Shown piece by piece: positions 1 through 6,019 of a stretch of 7,558 nt of DNA. The position numbers were made by a program, and so were the translations under genes. The DNA lies in assembly GCA_014379925.1 (NCBI GenBank), contig JACMKY010000218.1:1-7558 (forward strand), read 5' to 3'. How positions within the stretch are numbered: position 1 is the first letter of the stretch; each line of letters begins with the position of its first letter. Below the pieces are notes generated by a model. It searched no databases and was not told the DNA's origin. It saw only the letters and a program-made list of their open reading frames with translations. Source of the stretch: Cytophagales bacterium. GTDB taxonomy: Bacteria; Bacteroidota; Bacteroidia; Cytophagales; ES-bin-26.

Positions 1-3000
1 CTGGATGCGCAGGCCAGCCGACCCGTGCTCGTGTTTCTGAACGGCGAATACTGGGGCATTCACCACGCGCAGGAGCGGTTGGACCCGCACTACCTGGCTG
101 GCAACCACGGCGTCGACGAAGGAGTGGATTTCCTGGAAATGGATCGGAACGTGGTGGAAGGCGACGCGGCGCACTACCAACGGATGATTGACTTCATCGG
201 GAGCGGGGACATGCGCGTGCCGGCCAACTTCGACACGGTGGCCAAGTGGATGGACGTGGACGAATTCATTCATTACCAGGCGGCCCAAATCTACGCGGCC
301 AACGTGGACTGGCCAGGCAACAACCTCGACTACTGGCGGTCCCGGACGCCCAATGGCAAGTGGCGCTGGATCTTCTACGACCTGGACTTTGGATTCGGAC
401 TGGCCGCCAACTCCGGCTTCGACCGCGACATGCTTTCCTACGCGACCGATCCCAACGGACCGACTTTTCCCACTCCAGCGGCGGCCAACAGCCCGTACGG
501 CACTTTCCTGCTCCGCAGCCTGCTGGAAAACGAATCGTTTAAGTACCGGTTCATCAACCGCTTCGCTGACCTACTCAACACCCACTTCAAGACCGAGCGG
601 GTGCTGCAGAAATTGGAGGAGGCCAGGGCCGCATTGGCCCCGGCAATGCCGGAACACGTAGCCCGTTGGCGCGCACCCACCTCGGTGAGCGCCTGGGAAA
701 GTCACCTGGACGGGTTGCGTACGTTTGCCCAACAACGCCCCACTTACCAGCGGCAGCACCTGGCGGCGTATTTCCGTCTCGACGGCACCGCCCAGGTAAC
801 GCTTGACGTATCGGACCCGGCCCGGGGCCGGGTACAAATCAACGCCCTGACCATCGACGCCACCACGCCCGGGGCGGGAAGCATGCCGTATCCCTGGCAA
901 GGCGTTTATTTCAAGAACGTACCCGTCCGGCTCACCGCCCTGCCGCAGCCCGGCTTCCGGTTTGCGGGATGGCAGGTGGCGGCCCCGTCCGGGGTGACGT
1001 TGCCACCGGAGCCTTCCATCCAACTAGCCTTGGAGGAGGATGTTTCCGTGACGGCGTTGTTCGAGCCGGAACCGGCCAATCCGCCGCTGGCCATGCCCAC
1101 GCCCTTCGATCTTGCCGGGGGAAGCTACGCGCTGACCGAATGGAAAGCGAGTCAACCCGCCACCACCTACCCGGCGCACCTGACGTTTGAGCGCACCGCC
1201 GAGCAGGACCCGACCGCAAGCAGCAACCCGACGGCCAACTACCGCGGTGCCTACCACCTGACTGCGGGCACGCGCATCAACGGCTTGGGAACCGATGGCT
1301 TCTCATTCGTCAATACCGACACCGACGGCAACCTGGGGGCGGCCGTGCTCGCCCTTAATACCACCGGCCGGACCAACGTGCGCGTCCACTGGACGGGGGG
1401 AACGGTGGTTCCCAACGCGCGCGTCTACGCCATTCGCTTGCAGTACCGGGTGGGCAACGGGGCTTGGACCAACGTTCCCGGGGCGCTCGAATACCGGCGG
1501 AACGCGGCGGCGGGCCACGCCCAAAAGTTCGTCCTCGACTTGTCGTCCGCCACGGCCAACGCCGTGGACAACCGGCCGGTGGTGTACCTGCGCTGGCAAT
1601 ACTATTTCGTGTCGGGCAGTTCCGGGGACCGGGCCCAACTGCGCGTGGGTGACCTCTTAGTGAGCAGCACCGCCCTTGCCGTCGCCCCCACCCGGCTGGC
1701 AATCGTCTCGGTCAACGGCAACCGTCCGCCTTCCCGCGACGCGGCGTTTGCGGTCGTCATCGAGTCGCGCGACGAGGCGGGGAATCCCCAGCGCGCAACG
1801 ACTCCCACCGACTTTACCGTGTCGCTGGCCAGCGGCGGCGGTCGCCTGACGGGTACCCTGGCCGGTACCATTCCCGCCGGGCAGGCCACGGCTACGTTGA
1901 TGCTCCGCTACGACCGCGCCGAGACGGACGTGCAACTGGCCGCCGTTCGGGATGCGGGCGATAACCTGCTGGCGGGCACGGGGGCTCCCTTCGCCGTGCT
2001 CGAAGCCGCGGCCAAACTGGTTTTCGTGGACAGCTATCCCTACGGAGCGGCCGGTACGCCGTACCGCACCTTCCTGGTCGCCGCCAAACGCCCGGATAAC
2101 TCGTTGGACCGCAACTTCACTGGCAGCGTGACGGTAGCTCCCGTTCCGGGAGTCGCCGCCTCCGGAACGGTGCCCGGAGCCGACCCGGTTTCCGGCACCC
2201 TCACCCGAAGCTGCGTGGCCGGGGTGGCGCAATTCGACAGTCTGGTGTTCAGCGCGGGCGGCGTGTATACCCTCTCGGCGGGCACCCCCGGACTGACGGG
2301 CGCAACCACGGGCCCCATCAAAATTGCCGGGATGACGGAAGTTTTGGTTCCCCGGTTTGTGCAGGGTAAGAATGGCATCAACGCCGGGCGCGTGCCCTTC
2401 GCCTTTCGGGTGGCGTTCAACAACCTGAATGCCAATGCCAGGTACCGCTATTTCAACCAGATGGTTTCCCCCCTCGATGCCATCACCGCGAACGGATCGG
2501 GCAACGTGGTTTTCACCAACGCGCCCGAATCCCGGCGCACGGCCGACGTATCGACCAACCAACCCGGCCAGTACGGAGAATTTACAACCGACGGCAACGG
2601 TGCCTACGCGGGCTGGTTCGTCACCGAACCCACCGGCAACAACCGCTTCACACCGGGCAAGGAACTCCGGGTACGCCTGGTTCTTAACGACGGCGGCGGC
2701 GGCTCGGACCCGTTCTTCCGCTTGACCGGCCGCAGTCTGGTGCGGGTGGTGAACTTCGGCAGCGACGCCAACGGCGGCACGGCGCTGGTGGGTAATTCCT
2801 GCGCGGCGGCCCGCAACGTGGTGGTGCTCTACGACCAGACCGACGGCGGCAACCGCCCCGTCGCGGCCACGGTTGCTGAGGACGACGGCGTGGATAATTC
2901 GCTAGCAACCAACTACGCATCTTTCTACGCGGAAAGGGTGAACGGGCAGGCTGGCGCGTGGGGCGTGCTGCTTCCCAACGGCTTGCCCCAAGGCATCCGC

Positions 3001-3636
3001 CGCATCGAGCAGCATAGCCTGGCCGACGGCCACGTAATCGGCTTCGGCATTTCAGCGGATGGCCATTGGGGCGGCGTCAGCACGGTGAACCCGGGCGGGG
3101 GCGCAACGTTGGTGATTCCAGCCGCGGCCGCCTCGTTGGCCAGCGCTCCCGTGATTACGCAGGAGGGAGCGGAACTGGTGTCGAGCGCGGCGGGTAGCAA
3201 CCAGTGGTACCGGGAGGACGGACCGGTACCCGGCGCGACCGGACCCCGCCACGCGCCGACGCAAAGCGGCCGGTACCGGGTGCTGGCCGACGGTCCGGCG
3301 TGCCCGACTAATTTTTCGGCTCCCTTCGACTTTTTGCTCACCGCCCTTCCTGCCAATCCGGTCGGCCCCGACCAAACGCTGCGGGTATTTCCCAACCCCA
3401 CCACCGGCAAAGTGCGGATCTCTTTTCAAATTCCCTTTCCCGCCCCGACCGCCGAGCGGGTCGAGTTGCGGTTGATCAACCTGATGGGGCAGGAAGTACA
3501 CCGCCAGCCGCTCGACGGGCAAGGCGGCAACTACGACCTCGAATTGGATTTATCGGGTGACCCCAGCGGGTTGTACCTGCTGCAACTTCGTTACGGTGAA
3601 CAGACTATCGCGCGGAAATTGCTGCTGCAACGTTAG
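1..3636 (+). CDS. Secreted CotH-kinase-domain multidomain protein with T9SS sorting domain (5' end outside window)
   Basis: The frame is already open at base 1, so the gene is 5'-partial; 1211 residues are visible, and the GTG at 25 is not the start. Residues 1 to about 255 match the CotH family of atypical, secreted protein-kinase-like domains: NGEYWG (14-19) and an ERLD segment, NNLDYWR (107-113), and WRWIFYDLDFGFG (121-133), whose acidic residues are probably the metal-binding site. Next come an InlB B-repeat-like domain (about 268-355, PWQGVYF and FRFAGW), a beta-sandwich with LQYRVGNGAW and YLRWQYYF (about 368-560), two Ig/filamin-like modules (about 565-775), a module with GRVPFAFRV and GEFTTDGNGAYAGWF (about 785-920), and an Ig/SprB-like repeat with SNQWY (about 1048-1110). 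The C-terminus, with FPNPTTG at 1130-1136 and a GLYLLQL strand, is a type A T9SS sorting domain, so export to the cell surface or medium is expected. Bacteroidota relatives often carry a lamin-tail domain upstream; that part is not visible. The substrate is unknown, and a structural or adhesive role is possible. Confidence 0.9.
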   Translation: MDAQASRPVLVFLNGEYWGIHHAQERLDPHYLAGNHGVDEGVDFLEMDRNVVEGDAAHYQRMIDFIGSGDMRVPANFDTVAKWMDVDEFIHYQAAQIYAANVDWPGNNLDYWRSRTPNGKWRWIFYDLDFGFGLAANSGFDRDMLSYATDPNGPTFPTPAAANSPYGTFLLRSLLENESFKYRFINRFADLLNTHFKTERVLQKLEEARAALAPAMPEHVARWRAPTSVSAWESHLDGLRTFAQQRPTYQRQHLAAYFRLDGTAQVTLDVSDPARGRVQINALTIDATTPGAGSMPYPWQGVYFKNVPVRLTALPQPGFRFAGWQVAAPSGVTLPPEPSIQLALEEDVSVTALFEPEPANPPLAMPTPFDLAGGSYALTEWKASQPATTYPAHLTFERTAEQDPTASSNPTANYRGAYHLTAGTRINGLGTDGFSFVNTDTDGNLGAAVLALNTTGRTNVRVHWTGGTVVPNARVYAIRLQYRVGNGAWTNVPGALEYRRNAAAGHAQKFVLDLSSATANAVDNRPVVYLRWQYYFVSGSSGDRAQLRVGDLLVSSTALAVAPTRLAIVSVNGNRPPSRDAAFAVVIESRDEAGNPQRATTPTDFTVSLASGGGRLTGTLAGTIPAGQATATLMLRYDRAETDVQLAAVRDAGDNLLAGTGAPFAVLEAAAKLVFVDSYPYGAAGTPYRTFLVAAKRPDNSLDRNFTGSVTVAPVPGVAASGTVPGADPVSGTLTRSCVAGVAQFDSLVFSAGGVYTLSAGTPGLTGATTGPIKIAGMTEVLVPRFVQGKNGINAGRVPFAFRVAFNNLNANARYRYFNQMVSPLDAITANGSGNVVFTNAPESRRTADVSTNQPGQYGEFTTDGNGAYAGWFVTEPTGNNRFTPGKELRVRLVLNDGGGGSDPFFRLTGRSLVRVVNFGSDANGGTALVGNSCAAARNVVVLYDQTDGGNRPVAATVAEDDGVDNSLATNYASFYAERVNGQAGAWGVLLPNGLPQGIRRIEQHSLADGHVIGFGISADGHWGGVSTVNPGGGATLVIPAAAASLASAPVITQEGAELVSSAAGSNQWYREDGPVPGATGPRHAPTQSGRYRVLADGPACPTNFSAPFDFLLTALPANPVGPDQTLRVFPNPTTGKVRISFQIPFPAPTAERVELRLINLMGQEVHRQPLDGQGGNYDLELDLSGDPSGLYLLQLRYGEQTIARKLLLQR

Positions 3637-3669
3637 GGTCAGTAACGCGAGGATGACGTGCGTTAGGGT
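3631..3669. repeat. 9-bp direct repeat CGTTAGGGT spanning a stop codon
   Basis: CGTTAGGGT occurs at 3631-3639, where it contains the TAG stop of the CotH gene, and again at 3661-3669, exactly 30 bases later. Between the copies, TAACGC (3643-3648) and GCGTTA (3660-3665) form a short inverted repeat. This may be a small duplication or chance; no function is implied. Confidence 0.3.
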
Positions 3670-3761
3670 GGATGGCTCTTCCCTACGGTCTGCTTGCGTG
3701 ATGTAGATAATTCGCTTTGGCCGTTGGTTACTGTTCTCAGTTGCCAAACGATCATTCTTTA

Positions 3762-3809
3762 CCAACCAGACGGATGACATCCAGGGTATCCGTCTGGTTG
3801 GCACTTTCT
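3762..3809 (+). terminator. Perfect 14-bp stem-loop, probable terminator of the CotH gene
   Basis: CCAACCAGACGGAT (3762-3775) is exactly complementary to ATCCGTCTGGTTGG (3788-3801), leaving a 12-base loop. It is followed by a moderately T-rich run (CACTTTCTCT). It lies about 125 bases after the CotH stop codon and before the next unit on the same strand, as expected for an intrinsic terminator. The T tract is short and interrupted, and the opposite strand has none, so termination on the + strand is favoured. A regulatory RNA hairpin or protein-binding palindrome is the alternative. Confidence 0.55.
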
Positions 3810-3824
3810 CTCCGCAAAAATGCC

Positions 3825-3857
3825 TTGTACAAACTGTACGGGGTATTTTTATTTTTA
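3825..3857 (+). promoter_or_regulatory. Weak candidate Bacteroidota-type promoter for the DGPF/ECF42 unit
   Basis: TATTTTTA at 3850-3857 matches seven of eight positions of the Bacteroidota -7 consensus TAnnTTTG. TTGT at 3825-3828, 21 bases upstream, is a poor match to the -33 element TTTG. The placement, in the only AT-rich patch between the putative terminator and the start at 3939, is reasonable and would give a leader of about 75 bases. An overlapping second TATTTTTA at 3844-3851 makes the assignment ambiguous. ECF42 promoters have their own consensus, which I could not identify here. Confidence 0.2.
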
Positions 3858-3878
3858 TGGGGTACGTTGTCCAGTTTG
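3830..3878. repeat. Imperfect inverted repeat flanking an AT-rich core
   Basis: CAAACTGTAC (3830-3839) pairs with GTCCAGTTTG (3869-3878) at nine of ten positions across a 29-base spacer. The spacer carries two GGGGTA copies on either side of a T-rich core, and the palindrome TTGTACAA (3825-3832) overlaps the left arm. It could be an operator or a leader-RNA hairpin upstream of the DGPF gene; only the symmetry is directly visible. Confidence 0.35.
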
Positions 3879-3938
3879 CGGAAACTCGTTCGTCTTAGTG
3901 GCGAAATCAGTTCTACCACGTAAACCAAATCAATTCTC

Positions 3939-4292
3939 ATGGAAAAGTTCATGCTCATCTTTCACGCCCCGTATTCGCAGGAAGCCGCTTACCAGCAACA
4001 GTCGCCCGAAGAAATGCAGGTTGAAATTCAGAAGTGGAATCACTGGATCGGTGGTATCGCCGCCCAGGGCAAGATGGTGGGTACCGAAGCACTCCTGCCC
4101 TTCGGGAAAATAATGCGCAAAAGCGGGCAGGTGGTTACCGACGGGCCGTATACCGAAGGCAAAGAAATCGTCGGTGGCTACACCGTGGTGACGGCGGCCA
4201 GCGTGGATGAAGCCGTTGAACTGGCCAAAGGATGCCCGATTTTCGACAGCGAAGGCTCGCTCGAAGTCCGGCCAATCGTTAACTTTGGGTGA
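3939..4292 (+). CDS. DGPF-domain (YCII-related) protein, ECF42 partner
   Basis: This 117-residue soluble protein has the usual length and pattern of the DGPF/YCII-related family. It starts MEKFMLIFHAP, carries the signature as TDGPYTEGKE (residues 67-76; DGPY is a common variant of DGPF), continues GGYTVVTAASVDEAVELAKGCP (79-100, shown by its GGY and AKGCP ends), and finishes with SLEVRPI. The fold is a small ferredoxin-like dimer related to YciI. No reaction is firmly assigned to this subgroup, and I see no signal peptide. It lies 16 bases before an ECF42 sigma factor gene on the same strand, so the two are very probably cotranscribed. DGPF genes are the typical neighbours of ECF42 sigma factors and are reported as their regulatory targets or partners. 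The ATG at 3939 is chosen because it retains the family's N-terminal beta-strand; the ATG at 3951 would trim it. The upstream bases AAATCAATTCTC contain no Shine-Dalgarno sequence, usual in Bacteroidota. Confidence 0.9.
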   Translation: MEKFMLIFHAPYSQEAAYQQQSPEEMQVEIQKWNHWIGGIAAQGKMVGTEALLPFGKIMRKSGQVVTDGPYTEGKEIVGGYTVVTAASVDEAVELAKGCPIFDSEGSLEVRPIVNFG

Positions 4293-4308
4293 AATAATTT
4301 GTTCTTCG

Positions 4309-5562
4309 ATGTCTGCTTCGAGCGGTTCCAACCAGTTGGTTGACCACCTGTTCCGCCACGAAGCGGGCCGGATGGCTTCGGTCCTGACCTGTATGCTGGG
4401 CTTCGACCGGCTCGAACTGGCCGAAGACGTCGTACACGACACGATGGTACAGGCCTTGCAAAGCTGGCCGTTTCAGGGTATTCCCGATAATCCCCGGGCC
4501 TGGCTCTACCGGGTGGCCAAAAACAAGGCCTTGGATGTGGTACGGCGCGAAAACCGGTTGCGGCAAATCAGTTCGGACGCGGATTATCTCCATCAGCAGG
4601 ACGTTAACGACGCGATGGCTCAGCCACTCTTCTTCGACGAGGACATCACCGACAGCCAGTTGCGGATGTTATTCGCCATCTGCCACCCGGCCATTGCGCT
4701 GGAGTCGCAGATGGCGATGTGCCTCAAGATTCTGGGTGGCCTGAGCGTTCGCGAGATCGCCGGGGCGTTTCTGACCAACGAAGAAACCGTTACGAAACGG
4801 CTCTACCGGGCGAAGGAGAAAATCAGGCAGGAGGGCATCCGGCTCGAAGTACCGGCTGGCGCTCACCTGCCTGGCCGCCTGGCCGCCGTGCTGAAAAGTA
4901 TCTATCTGCTCTTCAACGAAGGCTACAACTCCTTGCACCCCGACACGCTCATCCGGCGCGATTTGTGCGAAGAAGCCACGCGCCTGGCCCTATTGCTGGC
5001 CCAGACTCCCCGCACGCAGGTTCCCGCCGTCGACGCCCTGCTGGCACTAATGTGCTTCCAGGCGGCTCGTTTCGACGCCCGCATCGACGAGGACGGGGCC
5101 ATCGTGCTGCTGGCCGATCAGGACCGCCGCCGCTGGAACCCCGACCTGATCCGGAAGGGGCAGCATTACCTGAACGGTTCGGCCGAGGGCAATGCGCTGA
5201 GTGAGTACCACCTCGAAGCGGGTATCGCCATGCTTCACTGCGTCGCGCCAACCTACGCGGCTACCGAATGGCCGACCGTGCTGCACTACTATGACCTGTT
5301 GCTGGCCCGCAAACCCTCGCCCGTGGTGGCCCTGCACCGGGCGGTGGCGCTGGCCGAGGTAGAAGGGCCGGTATCGGCCATCAGGGCGGTGTCGGGACTG
5401 CGTGGGCTGGACACGAATCACTACTACTACGCCATTCTGGGCGACTTGTACGAACGAAATAACCAGCCTGACCTCGCCCGGCAGCACTACCGGCAGGCGT
5501 TGCACCTGACTCCCTCCACCCCCGAAAAAAAGTTGCTGGCACGAAAGCTGACTCAGTTGTAA
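4309..5562 (+). CDS. ECF42-family RNA polymerase sigma factor with C-terminal TPR-like extension
   Basis: This 417-residue protein is much longer than a standard ECF sigma factor (about 180-200). The sigma-2 region spans about residues 9-83 (LAEDVVHDTMVQAL, then NPRAWLYRVAKNKALDVVRR, the core- and -10-binding part). The sigma-4 region covers about 115-177, with a helix-turn-helix at LSVREIAGAFLTNEETVTKR (145-164). A family-specific all-helical domain (about 187-287, LLFNEGYNSLHPDTLIRRDL) and a TPR-like region (about 320-415, with ALHRAVALAEVEGP and YYAILGDLYERNNQPDLARQHYRQAL elements) follow. This layout plus an adjacent DGPF gene identifies group ECF42. No anti-sigma gene is visible; in this group the C-terminal extension is thought to control activity. 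Start: ATG 4309 follows the DGPF stop by 16 bases and keeps the expected short N-terminus; an in-frame ATG at 4207 lies inside the DGPF gene and would add 34 unrelated residues. The activating signal cannot be read from the sequence. Confidence 0.92.
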   Translation: MSASSGSNQLVDHLFRHEAGRMASVLTCMLGFDRLELAEDVVHDTMVQALQSWPFQGIPDNPRAWLYRVAKNKALDVVRRENRLRQISSDADYLHQQDVNDAMAQPLFFDEDITDSQLRMLFAICHPAIALESQMAMCLKILGGLSVREIAGAFLTNEETVTKRLYRAKEKIRQEGIRLEVPAGAHLPGRLAAVLKSIYLLFNEGYNSLHPDTLIRRDLCEEATRLALLLAQTPRTQVPAVDALLALMCFQAARFDARIDEDGAIVLLADQDRRRWNPDLIRKGQHYLNGSAEGNALSEYHLEAGIAMLHCVAPTYAATEWPTVLHYYDLLLARKPSPVVALHRAVALAEVEGPVSAIRAVSGLRGLDTNHYYYAILGDLYERNNQPDLARQHYRQALHLTPSTPEKKLLARKLTQL

Positions 5563-5658
5563 ACCGGATGCGTACCCTTCGTCTCCGGAGGTACGACCAT
5601 TCGTTGGTTTGGGGTCTGCAACGGGTCGTGTTAAACCGGTTGGGTTGCGGCACACCAA

Positions 5659-5889
5659 TTGCCAGGTGGCGGTCGCTTCAAAAACCAACCAACAGCAACC
5701 ACGAAAACCAATTTTTTCCTGCCTGCCCTCTGGCTTTTGGGTACGCCGTTTGCGTTGGCGCAACCACCCGCTTTGGCCGAGTGTTCGTCGTTTCGGACCG
5801 GTTTTTCCCGGATGGACCGGACTTTTCGCGAGGGTTTCAACCACTTCAACCGGAGCTTCAAGGATGCCGATCAGGCATTACGCGGCTAG
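5659..5889 (+). CDS. Candidate small secreted protein, start codon uncertain (possibly a broken gene)
   Basis: The frame ending in TAG at 5887-5889 encodes a typical Sec signal peptide: KTN, then the hydrophobic stretch FFLPALWLLGTPFALA with an ALA|Q cleavage site. The predicted mature part is about 41 residues, rich in regularly spaced Phe and charged residues (FRTGFSRMDRTFREGF and so on), probably an amphipathic helix. The problem is the start. The only conventional option is TTG at 5659, giving 76 residues with an 18-residue N-region. The position where a start would be expected, directly before AAA ACC AAT, is ACG at 5701, one transition from ATG, and the A/C-rich bases just upstream resemble Bacteroidota leaders. 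An in-frame stop lies at 5632-5634. It could be a TTG-started gene, a gene inactivated by ATG-to-ACG change, or a chance frame. I recognise no family. It follows the sigma factor by about 100 bases on the same strand. Confidence 0.35.
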   Translation: MPGGGRFKNQPTATTKTNFFLPALWLLGTPFALAQPPALAECSSFRTGFSRMDRTFREGFNHFNRSFKDADQALRG

Positions 5890-5895
5890 TTTGTT

Positions 5896-5947
5896 TTGAA
5901 AGCTGCTTTGCTGAACGAGGGAGTTCTTTTCCTCCCCGCCCTTTCAA
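5896..5947. repeat. Nested short inverted repeats at the convergent gene junction
   Basis: TTGAAAG (5896-5902) is complementary to CTTTCAA (5941-5947). Inside this, GGGAG (5919-5923) pairs with CTCCC (5932-5936) around a T-rich loop. The position between convergent genes would suit a terminator, but the stems are short and no clean T tract follows on either strand, so the terminator reading is weak. Confidence 0.2.
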
Positions 5948-6019
5948 GTCAATAGTAAAGGTCCTTTGATGAGACCATCTCAAAGCAACTGTAGAGAGAA
6001 AATGCATCTTTTAAAATTC

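Larger units (their letters stand above)
3637..3938. other. Intergenic region between CotH gene and DGPF/ECF42 unit
   Basis: This 302-base gap holds no confidently supported gene. It contains a perfect 14-bp inverted repeat (3762-3801), a second imperfect inverted repeat (3830-3878) around an AT-rich stretch (3842-3858) that stands out in otherwise GC-rich DNA, and a short direct repeat at its left end. A forward frame opening with ATG at 3820 encodes a CxxC-x10-CxxC pattern, but it runs into the DGPF gene in another frame and I do not call it a gene. The arrangement fits a terminator for the upstream gene followed by the promoter and leader of the downstream unit. Confidence 0.6.
5563..6019. 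other. Intergenic region between ECF42 gene and convergent two-component genes
   Basis: This 457-base gap separates convergent transcription units. Its middle (5659-5889) holds an open frame with a signal-peptide-like start, listed separately. Just after the sigma factor stop, CGTACC (5571-5576) and GGTACG (5590-5595) form a weak 6-bp inverted repeat without a T tract. The right end has nested short inverted repeats (5896-5947) and an imperfect hairpin (5964-5985, CTTT/AAAG with GATG/CATC), neither followed by a convincing T run on either strand. Base composition changes from GC-rich to AT-rich within about 5890-6010. No RNA gene is recognised. Confidence 0.5.

Noticed and set aside
1657..2562. 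Antisense open frame of 301 codons inside the CotH gene
   Set aside because: Its predicted protein is rich in Arg, Gly and His with no recognisable motif, as expected of the reverse strand of GC-rich coding DNA; the forward frame has clear domains throughout.
4207..4308. Upstream in-frame start for the sigma factor inside the DGPF gene
   Set aside because: It would add 34 residues that do not resemble sigma factor sequence; the ATG at 4309 gives the expected N-terminus and operon spacing.
5047..5844. Antisense open frame of 265 codons over the 3' half of the sigma factor gene
   Set aside because: It lies opposite a well-supported TPR-like coding region and its translation shows no domain; it is a shadow of GC-rich coding sequence.
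5568..5969. Forward open frame of 133 codons after the sigma factor
   Set aside because: Its composition is irregular with no motif, and it overlaps the signal-peptide frame, which makes far better protein sense.
5964..5985. Hairpin as terminator of the two-component operon
   Set aside because: The stem needs a 2-base bulge, the outer and inner parts are only four pairs each, and no T tract follows on the minus strand.
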